A DNA stretch of 64,000 nt from Miltoncostaea sp050250915. Its GTDB lineage: Bacteria; Actinomycetota; Thermoleophilia; Miltoncostaeales; Miltoncostaeaceae. The DNA lies in contig JBFWNT010000010.1 of assembly GCA_050250915.1 (NCBI GenBank), positions 74,713 through 138,712 of the forward strand. The letters are read 5' to 3'. The notes under the pieces are model-generated. The model worked only from the letters and a program-made list of their open reading frames with translations. It did not search any database and was not told the origin of the DNA. The translations under genes were made by a program, and so were the position numbers. This document shows, piece by piece, positions 45,587 through 54,152 of this stretch (its first letter is position 1; each line of letters starts with the position of its first letter).

Positions 45587-47688
45587 GCGGCGGACCGCGC
45601 GGCGCCCGGCGCCAGCGCGGCGACGTCCACGATCAGGGCGACGGAGCCGTCGCCCAGGATCGTCGCGCCCGCCACGCCGGCCACGTCCCCGAGGAACCCG
45701 GGCAGGTGCTTGATGACCACGTCCTGCTTGCCGGCGAGCCCGTCGACCACCAGGCCCAGGCGGTTGCCGCCGCTGCGGACGACGACCACCTCGATGGGGC
45801 CGCCCCGGTCGCCGGCGTCGCCGCCCGAGAGCGACAGGCAGTCGCGCAGCCAGACCAGCGGGACGACGGAGTCGCGCAGCACCATGCACGGCCGGCCGCC
45901 GACCGGGCGGGTGTCCGCCGGGTCCACGATCACCGTCTCCTCGATGGCCTCCAGCGGGACCGCCCACACCTGGGCGCCGCCGCGCAGGTCGGCGCCCGCG
46001 TCGACCAGCAGGGCCTGGATGATCGCCAGCGTCAGCGGCAGGCGGATCGTGAAGACGCTGCCCCGGCCGAGGGCGCTCTGGATGGTGACCTCGCCGTTCA
46101 GCTCGGTGATCGCGGTGCGCACCGCGTCCATGCCGACGCCGCGGCCGGAGATGTCGGTGGTCTGGGCGGCCGTGGAGAAGCCGGGCAGGAACACCAGGTC
46201 GACCGCCTCCTGGTCGGACAGCGCGTCGGCGGCGGCCTGGTCCATCAGGCCCTTGCGCACCACCGAGGCCCGGAGGGCGTCCGGGTCCATGCCCGCGCCG
46301 TCGTCGCGGACCTCGATCACCACGCTGTTTCCGGCGTGGCGTGCGGAGAGCTGGATCACGCCGACCGGGTCCTTGCCGGCGGCGACGCGCTCCTCGGGCA
46401 GCTCGAGCCCGTGGTCCACGGCGTTGCGGAGCATGTGCACCAGCGGGTCGCCCAGGCCGTCGATGACGGTGCGGTCCAGCTCGGTGTCCTCGCCGGAGAT
46501 CTGGAGGTCCAGGCGCTTGCCGAGCGTGTTGGCGAGGTCGCGGACCATGCGCGGGAACCGCATGAACACGGCGTCCACCGGCATCATCCGCACCTGCATG
46601 ATCAGCGACTGGAGGTCGTTCGTCACGCGGGTCATGTCCTCCACCGCCCCCCGCAGGTCGCCCAGGTCGTGCTCGGCCGAGAGCTGCGCCAGGCGGGTGC
46701 GCTGGATGACCATCTCGCCCATCAGGTTCATGAGGGCGTCGAGCCGGTCGGTGCCGACGCGGACGGTCGCGACCTTGCCGGGCTGGCGGTGCTCGCCGGC
46801 GGCGCGCTCCCGGCGCTCGCGGTCGGCGGCGCGGGCCTGCGGGACGGCCTCGGCATGGGCCTCGGCCCGGACCTCGGCCTCCGCCTCGGCGGCCACCGCG
46901 ACCGCGGCGGCGGCTGCGGGCGCGACGGGGGCCACGTCGGCGGCGGCGATCTCGCTGACGCCCAGGGCGAGGGCCCGGACGGCGTCGAGGTCGGTCTCCG
47001 CGTCGGCGGCGATCCAGAAGGTCACGCCCCCCTCGACCTCGCCGGACTCGATCCGGTCGGCGGGCGGCTCGCTCTTGATGAGGTCGCCGATCCCCTCCAG
47101 CTCCTGGACCACCATGAAGGCCCGGACGGCGGCGAGCTGGCAGGTCTCCTCGAACGTCACGTCCACCCGGAGCACCGACAGGCCGCGCTCGTGGGCGTCG
47201 GCGACGACCATCCGGTCGTAGTCGGAGAGGGCCTCGTCCGCGGGGGCGGGGGCCAGCGTGGCGGCGACCTCTGCGGCGACCTCGGCGACGGCCCCGGCGG
47301 CGACCCGCCCGCCGGCGGCGATGGCGTCGAGGCGGGCCAGCACGGCGCCCGCGTCGACCTCGGCGGGGTCGCCGGCGGCCACGCGGTCGACCATCTCCTG
47401 GAGGGTGTCCAGGCAGGCGAACAGGGCGTCGCTGATCGCCGGGGTCACGGGGGCGCCGTCGTCGCGCATCGCGGCGAGCACCTCCTCCATCCGGTGCGTC
47501 AGGCGCGCCATCGCCTCGAAGCCCATCGTCGCGCTCATCCCCTTCAGGGAGTGCGCCACGCGGAAGATCACGGTCAGCGACTCGGAGTCGGAGGGGTCGC
47601 GCTCGAGGTCGAGCAGCGAGGCGTTCAGGGACTGGAGGCTCTCCCGGCTCTCGTCGAGGAAGAGGCCGAGGTACTCAGAGGTGTCCAA
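45583..47688 (-). CDS. cheA: chemotaxis histidine kinase CheA
   Basis: CheA phosphorylates CheY and CheB in answer to receptor signals. The 701-residue product has all five domains: HPt with His46 in VAHSLKGMS; a CheY-binding P2 domain around 165-255; an Ala/Glu-rich linker; the dimerisation domain LMNLMGEMVIQRTRL; the ATPase with HMLRNAVDHGLELP, DDGAGMD and GRGVGMDAV; and a CheW-like domain at the end. The start codon is TTG, in a MDTSEYL context typical of the family. A sigma-28-like promoter lies about 130 bases upstream. Confidence 0.97.
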   Translation of the reverse strand: MDTSEYLGLFLDESRESLQSLNASLLDLERDPSDSESLTVIFRVAHSLKGMSATMGFEAMARLTHRMEEVLAAMRDDGAPVTPAISDALFACLDTLQEMVDRVAAGDPAEVDAGAVLARLDAIAAGGRVAAGAVAEVAAEVAATLAPAPADEALSDYDRMVVADAHERGLSVLRVDVTFEETCQLAAVRAFMVVQELEGIGDLIKSEPPADRIESGEVEGGVTFWIAADAETDLDAVRALALGVSEIAAADVAPVAPAAAAAVAVAAEAEAEVRAEAHAEAVPQARAADRERRERAAGEHRQPGKVATVRVGTDRLDALMNLMGEMVIQRTRLAQLSAEHDLGDLRGAVEDMTRVTNDLQSLIMQVRMMPVDAVFMRFPRMVRDLANTLGKRLDLQISGEDTELDRTVIDGLGDPLVHMLRNAVDHGLELPEERVAAGKDPVGVIQLSARHAGNSVVIEVRDDGAGMDPDALRASVVRKGLMDQAAADALSDQEAVDLVFLPGFSTAAQTTDISGRGVGMDAVRTAITELNGEVTIQSALGRGSVFTIRLPLTLAIIQALLVDAGADLRGGAQVWAVPLEAIEETVIVDPADTRPVGGRPCMVLRDSVVPLVWLRDCLSLSGGDAGDRGGPIEVVVVRSGGNRLGLVVDGLAGKQDVVIKHLPGFLGDVAGVAGATILGDGSVALIVDVAALAPGAARSAA

Positions 47689-47819
47689 TGCCTGCAGCTC
47701 TCCTCGTGCGCGCGTCCGGGACGAAAGGGGGGTTCCGGTTGGTCGACCGTGACGGCGGCGACTGTCCGGATGGGTGGGGCTGGGGGCCGTGAACCGCCCC
47801 TACGCTCCTCCCGCAACCC

Positions 47820-47846
47820 CTATCGACCACCGGAAAGGCGGCTTGA
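47820..47846 (-). promoter_or_regulatory. sigma-28-type promoter of cheA-cheC-cheD
   Basis: TCAAGCCG-N11-GTCGATAG on the minus strand. The -35 octamer abuts the GTG start of the divergent yyaC gene, so this promoter overlaps the yyaC ribosome-binding site. Leader about 125 bases. Confidence 0.62.
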
Positions 47847-48434
47847 GTGACGGCTCTCTGCGAGGTGCGGCGTGAGGACCCCGGCGCGCTCGCCACGCTG
47901 TCGCTCGGGGTGGAGAAGGCCCTCGGCCGGCTCGGCGCGCCCGGGCGGGACGTGGTGTTCGCCTGCATCGGCACGGACCGCTCGACCGGCGACGCGCTGG
48001 GCCCGCTCGTGGGCCAGCGGCTGCTGCGGCTGGGCTTCCCGGCCTCGTCGGTGGTGGGGACGCTGGAGGAGCCGCTCCACGCGCTGAACCTCCGCGACCG
48101 GATGCTGCCGGTCATCAGGCGCCCCGAGCGGCCGCTGGTGGTCGCGGTCGACGCGGCCCTGGGGCCCAGCGCGGGCGTGGGCACCGTGCACCTGCGCTCG
48201 GGCGGCCTCCTGCCCGGCCAGGGCGTCGGCAAGGACCTGCCGCAGGTCGGCGAGCTCGCGATCACCGCGACGGTGAACATCCAGGCCGGGGCGATGGACG
48301 TCCAGATCCTCCAGTCCACCCGCCTGTACGTGGTTCAGGAGCTGGCCGAGATGATCGGCGTCGCCTGCTGGTGGGGGCACCGCAGCCTGGCCCGCGCCGC
48401 CGGCGCCTGGCGCCCGCAGGCGGTGGCGGTCTAG
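47847..48434 (+). CDS. yyaC: YyaC-like (DUF1256) protein
   Basis: A 195-residue protein of the YyaC/DUF1256 family, known from spore formers and related in fold to the GPR spore protease. The signature VVFACIGTDRSTGDALGPLVG lies at about 39-59 (shown here in parts: CIGTDRSTGD and LGPLVG). DAALG and KDLPQVGELAITATVN also fit. GTG start. It is divergent from cheA. In spore formers it is linked to sporulation; here nothing else in the window is a spore gene, so a wider peptidase-like role is possible. Confidence 0.8.
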   Translation: MTALCEVRREDPGALATLSLGVEKALGRLGAPGRDVVFACIGTDRSTGDALGPLVGQRLLRLGFPASSVVGTLEEPLHALNLRDRMLPVIRRPERPLVVAVDAALGPSAGVGTVHLRSGGLLPGQGVGKDLPQVGELAITATVNIQAGAMDVQILQSTRLYVVQELAEMIGVACWWGHRSLARAAGAWRPQAVAV

Positions 48435-48493
48435 ACGCTCGGCGCGGGCGTGACCGGGCTCACCGGCGGGGTCGCCGCCACGGCGGCCGCGGC

Positions 48494-48499
48494 TAGCCT
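48494..48499 (+). promoter_or_regulatory. leaderless -10 box for the PDIP-repeat protein
   Basis: TAGCCT, six bases before the ATG at 48506. No ribosome-binding site. Confidence 0.4.
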
Positions 48500-48505
48500 G
48501 GGCCC

Positions 48506-49135
48506 ATGGACTCCGGGACATGGACCGCGACGCTGGGGTCCCGGCGGCTCGAGCTCCGGTGGGAGCGGACGGGCCGGCTGACGGGGGTCACGCGGCTGCT
48601 GGTGGACGCTCGGACCGTCGGCGAGTCCGCCGGGAAGCCCCTGCAGCGTCAGGCGGTGATCACCGGCGGGGGCGTCCGCGTGACGCTGCGGCGCGGGTGG
48701 AGCGGCGCGCCCGCCGAGGCGGTCGCGCGGCCGGAGGGCGGCGACGCGTCCCGGGAGGTCGCCTTCGCGCCCCCGCCGGGCACGCGCCAGGCCCGGCTGG
48801 CCCGGCTCCCGCGCGAGCGGCCCGGGCTCTACGCCTCCCGCCACGTCGCGGTCGCGGCCGGGAAGCTCGCGCTCGGCGTCCTCGGGGTCGGGGCGCTCCT
48901 GGCGCTGATCCCCATGCCGGACGTCCCGGCGATCCCGTTCCCCGACATCCCGTCGCCGGACATCCCGTGGCCCGACGTGTCGCTCCCCGACTGGACCCCG
49001 CCCGGCTGGCTCCAGGCGATCCTGGACACCTCGCACTGGTGGGCGCCCGTCCTGGTGGCGGTGATCGTCGCCATCCGCGAGGCCCGGCGCCGGCGGCGGC
49101 GCACCGAGAACGCCGAGCGGGAGGGCGCGCCCTAG
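48506..49135 (+). CDS. membrane protein with proline-aspartate repeat loop
   Basis: A 209-residue protein of unknown function. It has a soluble N-terminal domain (about 1-110), a membrane segment (LALGVLGVGALLALIPM), a loop of repeated P-D-[IV] units (PFPDIPSPDIPWPDVSLPDW, about 140-160) and a second segment ending in a run of arginines. I recall proteins with a similar loop in other actinobacteria; there the role is also unknown. It sits between cheA and cheR but on the opposite strand, and converges with cheR (four-base overlap). Confidence 0.75.
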   Translation: MDSGTWTATLGSRRLELRWERTGRLTGVTRLLVDARTVGESAGKPLQRQAVITGGGVRVTLRRGWSGAPAEAVARPEGGDASREVAFAPPPGTRQARLARLPRERPGLYASRHVAVAAGKLALGVLGVGALLALIPMPDVPAIPFPDIPSPDIPWPDVSLPDWTPPGWLQAILDTSHWWAPVLVAVIVAIREARRRRRRTENAEREGAP

Positions 49136-49944
49136 CCTGCGGGGACGGCGGCGGGCCTGCGGTAGAAGAAGGTGGCCGGGCGCTCCCAGCCGAGGCGGGC
49201 GGCGTCGCTGACCCGCTCCGTGGAGCCCACGAAGAGGGTGCCGCCCGGCTGGAGGGCGGCGAAGAAGCGCTCGTAGATCCGCGCCTTCGCGTCCTCGTTG
49301 AAGTAGATGACCACGTTGCGGCACAGGATCAGGTCGCGGGAGCGCGGGTACGGGTCGCGCAGCAGGTCGAGCTTCCCGAAGCGGACCATCGCGCGCAGCT
49401 CCGGCTTCGCCCGGAAGCGTCCGTCCGGCTGGGCGTCGAACCACCGGGCGCGGCGCTCCGGGGTCACGCGCTGGAGGTCGGCGGCGGTGAAGACCCCCTC
49501 CCGGGCGCGCGCCAGCATCGTCTCGTCGATGTCGGTCGCCGTCACCTCGTGCAGCAGCCGGGGCGCCGCCTCCTTCAGCAGGATCGCCAGCGTGTACGGC
49601 TCGGCGCCGTACGAGCAGCCGGCGCTCCAGGCGCGCAGGCCGCGGCCCGCCGCGGCGGCGAGCAACTCCGGCAGGAACCGCTGCTCCAGCTCCTCGAAGC
49701 GCTCCGGGTTCCGGAACAGCTCCGACACGTTGATGGTCATGTGGTCCAGGAACGCCGACCGGGCGGCGACGTCGCGCTTCAGCGCGGCCAGATAGCCGTC
49801 CAGGTCGTCGTGGCCGGCGCGCCGGGCGAACGAGCGCAGGCGGCGCTCCATCTGCCCCGGCCGGTACTGGAACAGGTCGATCCCGCACAGCGTCTTCACG
49901 CCGCCGCAGAAGCGCGCGTAGTCGGGGGTCAGGGCGGCGCTCAC
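49132..49944 (-). CDS. cheR: chemotaxis methyltransferase CheR
   Basis: CheR methylates receptor glutamates with S-adenosylmethionine. The 270-residue product has an N-terminal helical domain (RRLRSFARRAG) and a Rossmann domain with SAGCSYGAEPYTLA, DIDETML and LCRNVVIYF. The family usually reads CSTGEEP, so the Y-G-A variation is odd but still fits the SAM loop. Start GTG at 49944, overlapping the cheB stop (GTGA). Confidence 0.95.
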   Translation of the reverse strand: MSAALTPDYARFCGGVKTLCGIDLFQYRPGQMERRLRSFARRAGHDDLDGYLAALKRDVAARSAFLDHMTINVSELFRNPERFEELEQRFLPELLAAAAGRGLRAWSAGCSYGAEPYTLAILLKEAAPRLLHEVTATDIDETMLARAREGVFTAADLQRVTPERRARWFDAQPDGRFRAKPELRAMVRFGKLDLLRDPYPRSRDLILCRNVVIYFNEDAKARIYERFFAALQPGGTLFVGSTERVSDAARLGWERPATFFYRRPAAVPAG

Positions 49945-51005
49945 GACGCCATCCGGGCCGGCGGCGCCGCGCGCCGCGAGGCCGCCTGGGCGATCGCCAG
50001 GGCCATCGCGTCCAGGGGGACCACCGCATCCTGGAGGCCCGCCTCCCTGATGGAGCGGGGCATCCCCCACACCACGCAGGTGCGCTCGTCCTCGATCAGG
50101 ACCGTCCCGCCCGCCTCCTTCACGGCGCGCGCGCCCACCAGGCCGTCGTCGCCCATCCCGGTCAGCACGGCCAGGGTGACCCGGGCGCCGTAGTGGCGGA
50201 CCGCCGACGCGATCGTCACGTCCGCCCGCGGGCGGAGCGCGCCGATCGGGGGCGCCTGCGACAGCCGCGCGCGGCCCCGGGACGCCACCTCCAGGTGCGA
50301 GCCGCCCGGCGCCAGCAGCGCCACGTCCGGGCGGATGTCGTCGACCGGGCCCGCCTCGCGCACCGCCATCGCCGACTCCGCGTCCAGCTGCGCCGCGAGC
50401 GTCCCCGTGAACCCCACCGGCATGTGCTGCACGATCAGCACGCCCGCCCCGAGGGGCGACGGCAGGTGCGGCACCACCGTGTGCAGCGCGCGGGGGCCGC
50501 CCGTGGAGGTCGCGATGACCACCAGGTCGCCGCCCGCCGCCGCCGCCAGGGACGCCAGGCGCGTGCCCGGCGCCGTCGGCCGCGGCACGCGCCCGAGCGC
50601 CGACGGGCGCACGGCGGCCGCCGCCCGCACCTTGGCGACCAGCTCGTCGCGGCTGGAGCCCCAGCTCAGGGCGGACAGCCGCAGCGCGGGCTTCTCGACC
50701 GCGTCCACGGCGCCCAGCGCGAGCGCGCGGGTGGTGGCCGCGGTGCCGGCCCCGGTGAGGGTCGAGACCATCACCACCGGCGTCGGCCGCGTGCGCATCA
50801 GCTCGGCCAGGCCCTCCAGGCCGTCGCGGCGCGGCATCTCCACGTCCAGGGTGATGACGTCCGGCCGCAGCGCCTCGGCCTGCTCCACCAGCTCGATCCC
50901 GTCGCGCGCCTCGCCGGCGACGGCCATGCCGCCGTCGGTGAGCATGTCCGACAGCACCCTCCGCAGCAGCGGCGAGTCGTCGCAGATCAGGACCCGGGGG
51001 GCCAC
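49941..51005 (-). CDS. cheB: chemotaxis methylesterase CheB
   Basis: CheB removes receptor methyl groups when phosphorylated by CheA. The 354-residue product has a receiver domain with Asp54 in ITLDVEMP, a linker, and a methylesterase domain with the catalytic Ser in ATSTGGPRAL, His in VQHMPVGFT and Asp in TGMGDDG. The GTG at 51005 is the first usable start after the cheY stop; further upstream the frame only shadows cheY. It is the middle gene of cheY1-cheB-cheR. Confidence 0.95.
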   Translation of the reverse strand: MAPRVLICDDSPLLRRVLSDMLTDGGMAVAGEARDGIELVEQAEALRPDVITLDVEMPRRDGLEGLAELMRTRPTPVVMVSTLTGAGTAATTRALALGAVDAVEKPALRLSALSWGSSRDELVAKVRAAAAVRPSALGRVPRPTAPGTRLASLAAAAGGDLVVIATSTGGPRALHTVVPHLPSPLGAGVLIVQHMPVGFTGTLAAQLDAESAMAVREAGPVDDIRPDVALLAPGGSHLEVASRGRARLSQAPPIGALRPRADVTIASAVRHYGARVTLAVLTGMGDDGLVGARAVKEAGGTVLIEDERTCVVWGMPRSIREAGLQDAVVPLDAMALAIAQAASRRAAPPARMAS

Positions 51006-51025
51006 CGGCGCGGACCCCGGCCGGT

Positions 51026-51385
51026 TTACGCGAGCGCCTTCTGGACGGCCTCGAGCACCCGGTCCGGCTGGAACGGCTTCACGATGAAGTCCCTCGCCCC
51101 CGCCTGGATCGACTCGATCACCATCGACTGCTGACCCATCGCCGAGCACATCACCACCCGCGCCGACGGATCCGCCGCACGGATCTCCTTCAACGCCGCC
51201 AGGCCATCCATCTCCGGCATCGTGATGTCCATCGTCGTCAGATCCGGGTTCAGCTCCCGGTACTTGCTGACCGCCACCGCCCCGTTCTCGGCCTCGCCCA
51301 CCACCTCGTAACCGGCCTCGGTGAGGACGTTCTTCAGCATCATCCGCATGAAGGCGGCGTCATCGGCGATCAGGACACTCGGCAT
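51026..51385 (-). CDS. cheY: CheY response regulator, copy 1
   Basis: A single-domain response regulator of 119 residues that carries the signal from CheA to the flagellar motor. Asp8-Asp9, the phospho-accepting Asp53 (TMDITMP), Ser81 (MCSAMG) and Lys103 (VKPF) are all present. Its protein sequence is identical to copy 2 at 57011-57370, and the nucleotide sequence differs only twice, both at the 3' end. It begins the cheY-cheB-cheR operon, downstream of a sigma-28-like promoter. Confidence 0.97.
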   Translation of the reverse strand: MPSVLIADDAAFMRMMLKNVLTEAGYEVVGEAENGAVAVSKYRELNPDLTTMDITMPEMDGLAALKEIRAADPSARVVMCSAMGQQSMVIESIQAGARDFIVKPFQPDRVLEAVQKALA

Positions 51386-51398
51386 CGGGGACCTCGGG
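51036..51398 (-). repeat. 363-bp perfect direct repeat, copy 1 (cheY)
   Basis: Identical base by base to 57021-57383. It includes almost all of cheY plus the ribosome-binding region; identity stops sharply at both ends. The distance between the copies is 5,985 bases, in the same orientation. Confidence 0.95.
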
Positions 51399-51426
51399 GC
51401 AGGACGTGTCGACGGGATCAGGGTCG

Positions 51427-51453
51427 ATATCGGCAGTGCGGGGGGCCACTTGA
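51427..51453 (-). promoter_or_regulatory. sigma-28-type promoter of cheY1-cheB-cheR
   Basis: TCAAGTGG-N11-GCCGATAT on the minus strand, with transcription expected near 51420 and a leader of about 35 bases. Confidence 0.68.
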
Positions 51454-51578
51454 CGGCTCGTCCGGGCGGCCCCGGCTACGCCACCGGGAGTACGCGCGAA
51501 GCCGCCGCCCGTCCGACGACGGCGACCCGGCGGGGCGCGACCATCGCCTCCTGAACATCACGAGCGGAGGGATGGGAG

Positions 51579-51830
51579 ATGGACGTCGTGAGCATGGTGG
51601 GCGCCCACGCGCATGGACCGGGGCCGTGGTTCCCGCTGGTCTGGATCGGGGTGATGATCGTCTTCTGGACGGGGGTGTTCCTCATCGCCCGCCGGTTCTG
51701 GTGGCGGGGCGGCTGCGCGACGGGCGGGTCGGCCCGCGCGGTGCTGGCCGAGCGCTACGCCCGCGGCGAGCTGACCGAGGACCAGTACCGCCGCGCCGTC
51801 GAGGTGCTCGACGAGCGCCCGCCCCGTTAG
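51579..51830 (+). CDS. small SHOCT-domain membrane protein
   Basis: An 83-residue protein with one membrane segment (FPLVWIGVMIVFWTGVFLIARRF) and a C-terminal SHOCT motif (AERYARGELTEDQYRRAVEVL), a short domain thought to mediate oligomerisation. A His-rich start (GAHAHGPGP) precedes the membrane segment. It has a good ribosome-binding site (GGAGGG) and an ATG. It is convergent with efeB; the stops overlap by four bases. Function unknown. Confidence 0.85.
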   Translation: MDVVSMVGAHAHGPGPWFPLVWIGVMIVFWTGVFLIARRFWWRGGCATGGSARAVLAERYARGELTEDQYRRAVEVLDERPPR

Positions 51831-53056
51831 GCCAGGAGGGAGTCCCCCAGGTGGCCACCCGGCTGGGCGCCGGGGAGCGCGAAGAAGAAGCCTCCCCCCT
51901 CGGCGCGGATGTATTCCTCGAGCGGCTCCCCGTCCAGCCGGGCCTGCACCGCCAGGAAGCCGTCGGCCAGGCTCCGCTGGTACGACACGAACGCCAGCCC
52001 CTGGTCGAGCTGTCCGGCGGCGTCGAACCCCCGCGAGTACGAGAACCCGCGTCGCAGGATCAGGTTGCGCCGCGTCTCGGGGGTGCGGGGGTTCGCCAGC
52101 CGGATGTGCGCGTCCAGCGGCGTGACCGTCCCGTCCGGGTCGCCCGCGAAGTCGGGCACGTCGGTCTCGTGGACGCCGCCCAGCGGCGCCCCGTCGGACT
52201 TGCGGCGGCCGATGAGCCGCTCCTGCTCGCCGAGCGGCGTCCGGTCCCAGAACTCCACGAGCATCCGGATCTGCCGGATCACGTGGTAGCTGCCGCCGGT
52301 GGTCCACTCCGGCTCGCCGTCGCCGCCGGTCCAGACGTGCTCGTCCATCTGGCCGCCGTCGCCGGTGGGCAGGTTGGCGGTGCCGTCGACGAAGCCGAGC
52401 AGGTTGCGCGGCGACCCGGTGGTGCGGTCGGTCGGCGACGAGCGCCGGTTGAAGCCCTCCACCGTCCACTTCAGCAGCAGCGTGCGGCGGGTGCGGCGCA
52501 TCAGCTGGCGCAGCGCGAACAGGACGGTGTCGGAGTGCTCCGCCTGGATCGTCAGCAGCAGGTCGCCGTGCGAGCGCTCCGGGTCGAGCCGGTCGTTCGC
52601 CATGAACGGCATCTGCACCAGCTCGCGGGGCCTGCGGTCGGCCAGCCCGTAGCGGCCGTCGAACAGGGAGGCGCCGACGCTGACGACCACCGACAGGTCG
52701 TCGGCGGGCGGCTCCGGGCCCAGGATCCCGGAGTCGGCGGGCGGGTACGCCGGGTCGCGGACCTCGATGGGCCGCCCCTCCATGAGGCCCTGCACCTCGT
52801 CGCTCAGATCCCGGAGCGTCTCGGCCAGGTGGGCCCGGTCGTCGGCGATCACCGTGAACGCGGCCGCCAGCCCGCGGGCCGGCGTGGGGTCGGCCGTGAT
52901 CCCCGCCTGATGGGCGCCGTGGAACGCGACGTGCGACCCGGCCGGCGGGCCGCCCTCGGTGCCGGCGGCCAGGCCGAAGCCCGCGCCGAACGCGCCGGCG
53001 CCGACGGCCAGGCCGCCGGCGCCCGCGAGGAACGATCTGCGCGAGATGCGCGACAT
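51827..53056 (-). CDS. efeB: Tat-exported Dyp-type peroxidase EfeB
   Basis: EfeB is a heme peroxidase of the EfeUOB iron system, exported folded by the Tat pathway. The 409-residue product begins with a twin-arginine signal (SRRSFLAGAGG), has the distal-site GFVDGTAN at 221-228 with Asp224, and the proximal heme region near DAHIRLANPR. It lies 12 bases after efeO on the same strand. It likely oxidises ferrous iron or strips iron from heme for EfeO. Confidence 0.94.
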   Translation of the reverse strand: MSRISRRSFLAGAGGLAVGAGAFGAGFGLAAGTEGGPPAGSHVAFHGAHQAGITADPTPARGLAAAFTVIADDRAHLAETLRDLSDEVQGLMEGRPIEVRDPAYPPADSGILGPEPPADDLSVVVSVGASLFDGRYGLADRRPRELVQMPFMANDRLDPERSHGDLLLTIQAEHSDTVLFALRQLMRRTRRTLLLKWTVEGFNRRSSPTDRTTGSPRNLLGFVDGTANLPTGDGGQMDEHVWTGGDGEPEWTTGGSYHVIRQIRMLVEFWDRTPLGEQERLIGRRKSDGAPLGGVHETDVPDFAGDPDGTVTPLDAHIRLANPRTPETRRNLILRRGFSYSRGFDAAGQLDQGLAFVSYQRSLADGFLAVQARLDGEPLEEYIRAEGGGFFFALPGAQPGGHLGDSLLA

Positions 53057-53068
53057 CGAGGGTGCGTC

Positions 53069-54058
53069 CTAGGAGAGGCCGAGCGCCCCGGGCACCAGGG
53101 CGAGGTCCTCGGACAGGCCCGCCAGCTGCACCTTCAGCTTGTCGACCTGGGCCTTCGTGACGGTCGGCCTGGGGCACAGCGGCGACGGGAACTGGTCGTT
53201 CTGCTGGCAGTAGAGGACGTAGCCGTCCCCCTTCTCGAGCGTCGCGAGCTCCGCGTCCAGCTCGTCGAACCCGGTCTGGATGCGCTTCAGCAGCTCCGGG
53301 TCGGCCTTCGCGAGGGCCGGCTCCAGGGTGTCGATGACCTCCTCGGCGCCCTCGACGTTGGCCGCGAAGTCCCACAGGTCGGTCTTGGAGTAGCGGTCCT
53401 CCTCGCCGGTGATCTTGCCCTCGGAGACCTCCTGGATGAGCTCCGACGCGCCCAGCGCGACCGCGCCCGGCGGGATCTGCAGCGACGCCATGCCCGACTT
53501 CAGCCGCTGGAGGCCGGCGTCGAGCTGGTCGGCGAACGTGGCCCCGCCCTTGGTGGTGTTCTTCTCCCACAGCAGGTACTCGAGGCGGTGCCACCCGGTG
53601 AACGCGGGGTCGCCGGGCCCGGCGAAGTCGTCGACCCGCGAGTCGACCGCCCCGTCGATGTCCGGGATGAGCCCGGCGATGGGCTCGATCGCCTCCCACG
53701 GCTCGCGGCTGGGGGCGTAGGCCGCCTTCGCCGCCTGGAGGTTCCCGGCGCGGACCGCGTCGGTGAACACGGTGGTCCGCGCGATCAGCTCATCGACCTG
53801 CCCGTTGACGTACGCCGTGTAGTCGGCGACCGCCGCCTGGATGAGCGGGTCCGAGCTGGTCGTCTCGAGGCCGGTGGTGGAGATGCCGCTGCCCGAGCCC
53901 GATCCCGACCCGGAGCCCGAGCCCGACCCGGAGCCGGATGCGGAGCCGCCGTCGCTGCCCACGTTCCGGACGTTGGATCCGTCGTCGGAGCCGCACGCGG
54001 CGACGGCCAGCAGGAGCGGGACCACCGCGAGCAGGGCGGCGAGCTTGGGGACGCGCAT
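53069..54058 (-). CDS. efeO: iron uptake lipoprotein EfeO
   Basis: EfeO binds iron outside the membrane and hands it to a permease, usually EfeU. The 329-residue product has a lipoprotein signal with Cys22 (LLLAVAAC), then a stretch of about twenty Gly-Ser residues (about 40-58), and an M75 imelysin-type domain with the HxxE metal motif in GWHRLEYLLWE. The GS tract is coded by near-perfect 6-base repeats and may vary in length. The pair is followed by efeB but not by efeU, so a permease must be elsewhere or missing. Confidence 0.93.
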   Translation of the reverse strand: MRVPKLAALLAVVPLLLAVAACGSDDGSNVRNVGSDGGSASGSGSGSGSGSGSGSGSGISTTGLETTSSDPLIQAAVADYTAYVNGQVDELIARTTVFTDAVRAGNLQAAKAAYAPSREPWEAIEPIAGLIPDIDGAVDSRVDDFAGPGDPAFTGWHRLEYLLWEKNTTKGGATFADQLDAGLQRLKSGMASLQIPPGAVALGASELIQEVSEGKITGEEDRYSKTDLWDFAANVEGAEEVIDTLEPALAKADPELLKRIQTGFDELDAELATLEKGDGYVLYCQQNDQFPSPLCPRPTVTKAQVDKLKVQLAGLSEDLALVPGALGLS

Positions 54059-54093
54059 CGGACCTCCGGGGCACGGGTCAACGAAGTTCGCGC

Positions 54094-54108
54094 ATAAGGC
54101 TAACCGAA
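54094..54108 (-). promoter_or_regulatory. possible DtxR/IdeR half-site for efeO
   Basis: The plus strand reads AAGGCTAACCGAA, containing the GGCTAACC half of the iron box. The left half is poor. It covers the likely -10 region (TAGCCT on the minus strand), where iron-loaded DtxR would block transcription. Confidence 0.35.
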
Positions 54109-54124
54109 GTTTCCGTATTCCGTG

Positions 54125-54143
54125 CGGCGGGGTCGTCCCGCCG
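54125..54143 (-). terminator. putative terminator after fliR
   Basis: CGGCGGG and CCCGCCG pair around five bases, directly downstream of fliR and before the efeO promoter. No T-tract. Confidence 0.45.
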
Positions 54144-54152
54144 TCGCGGTGC

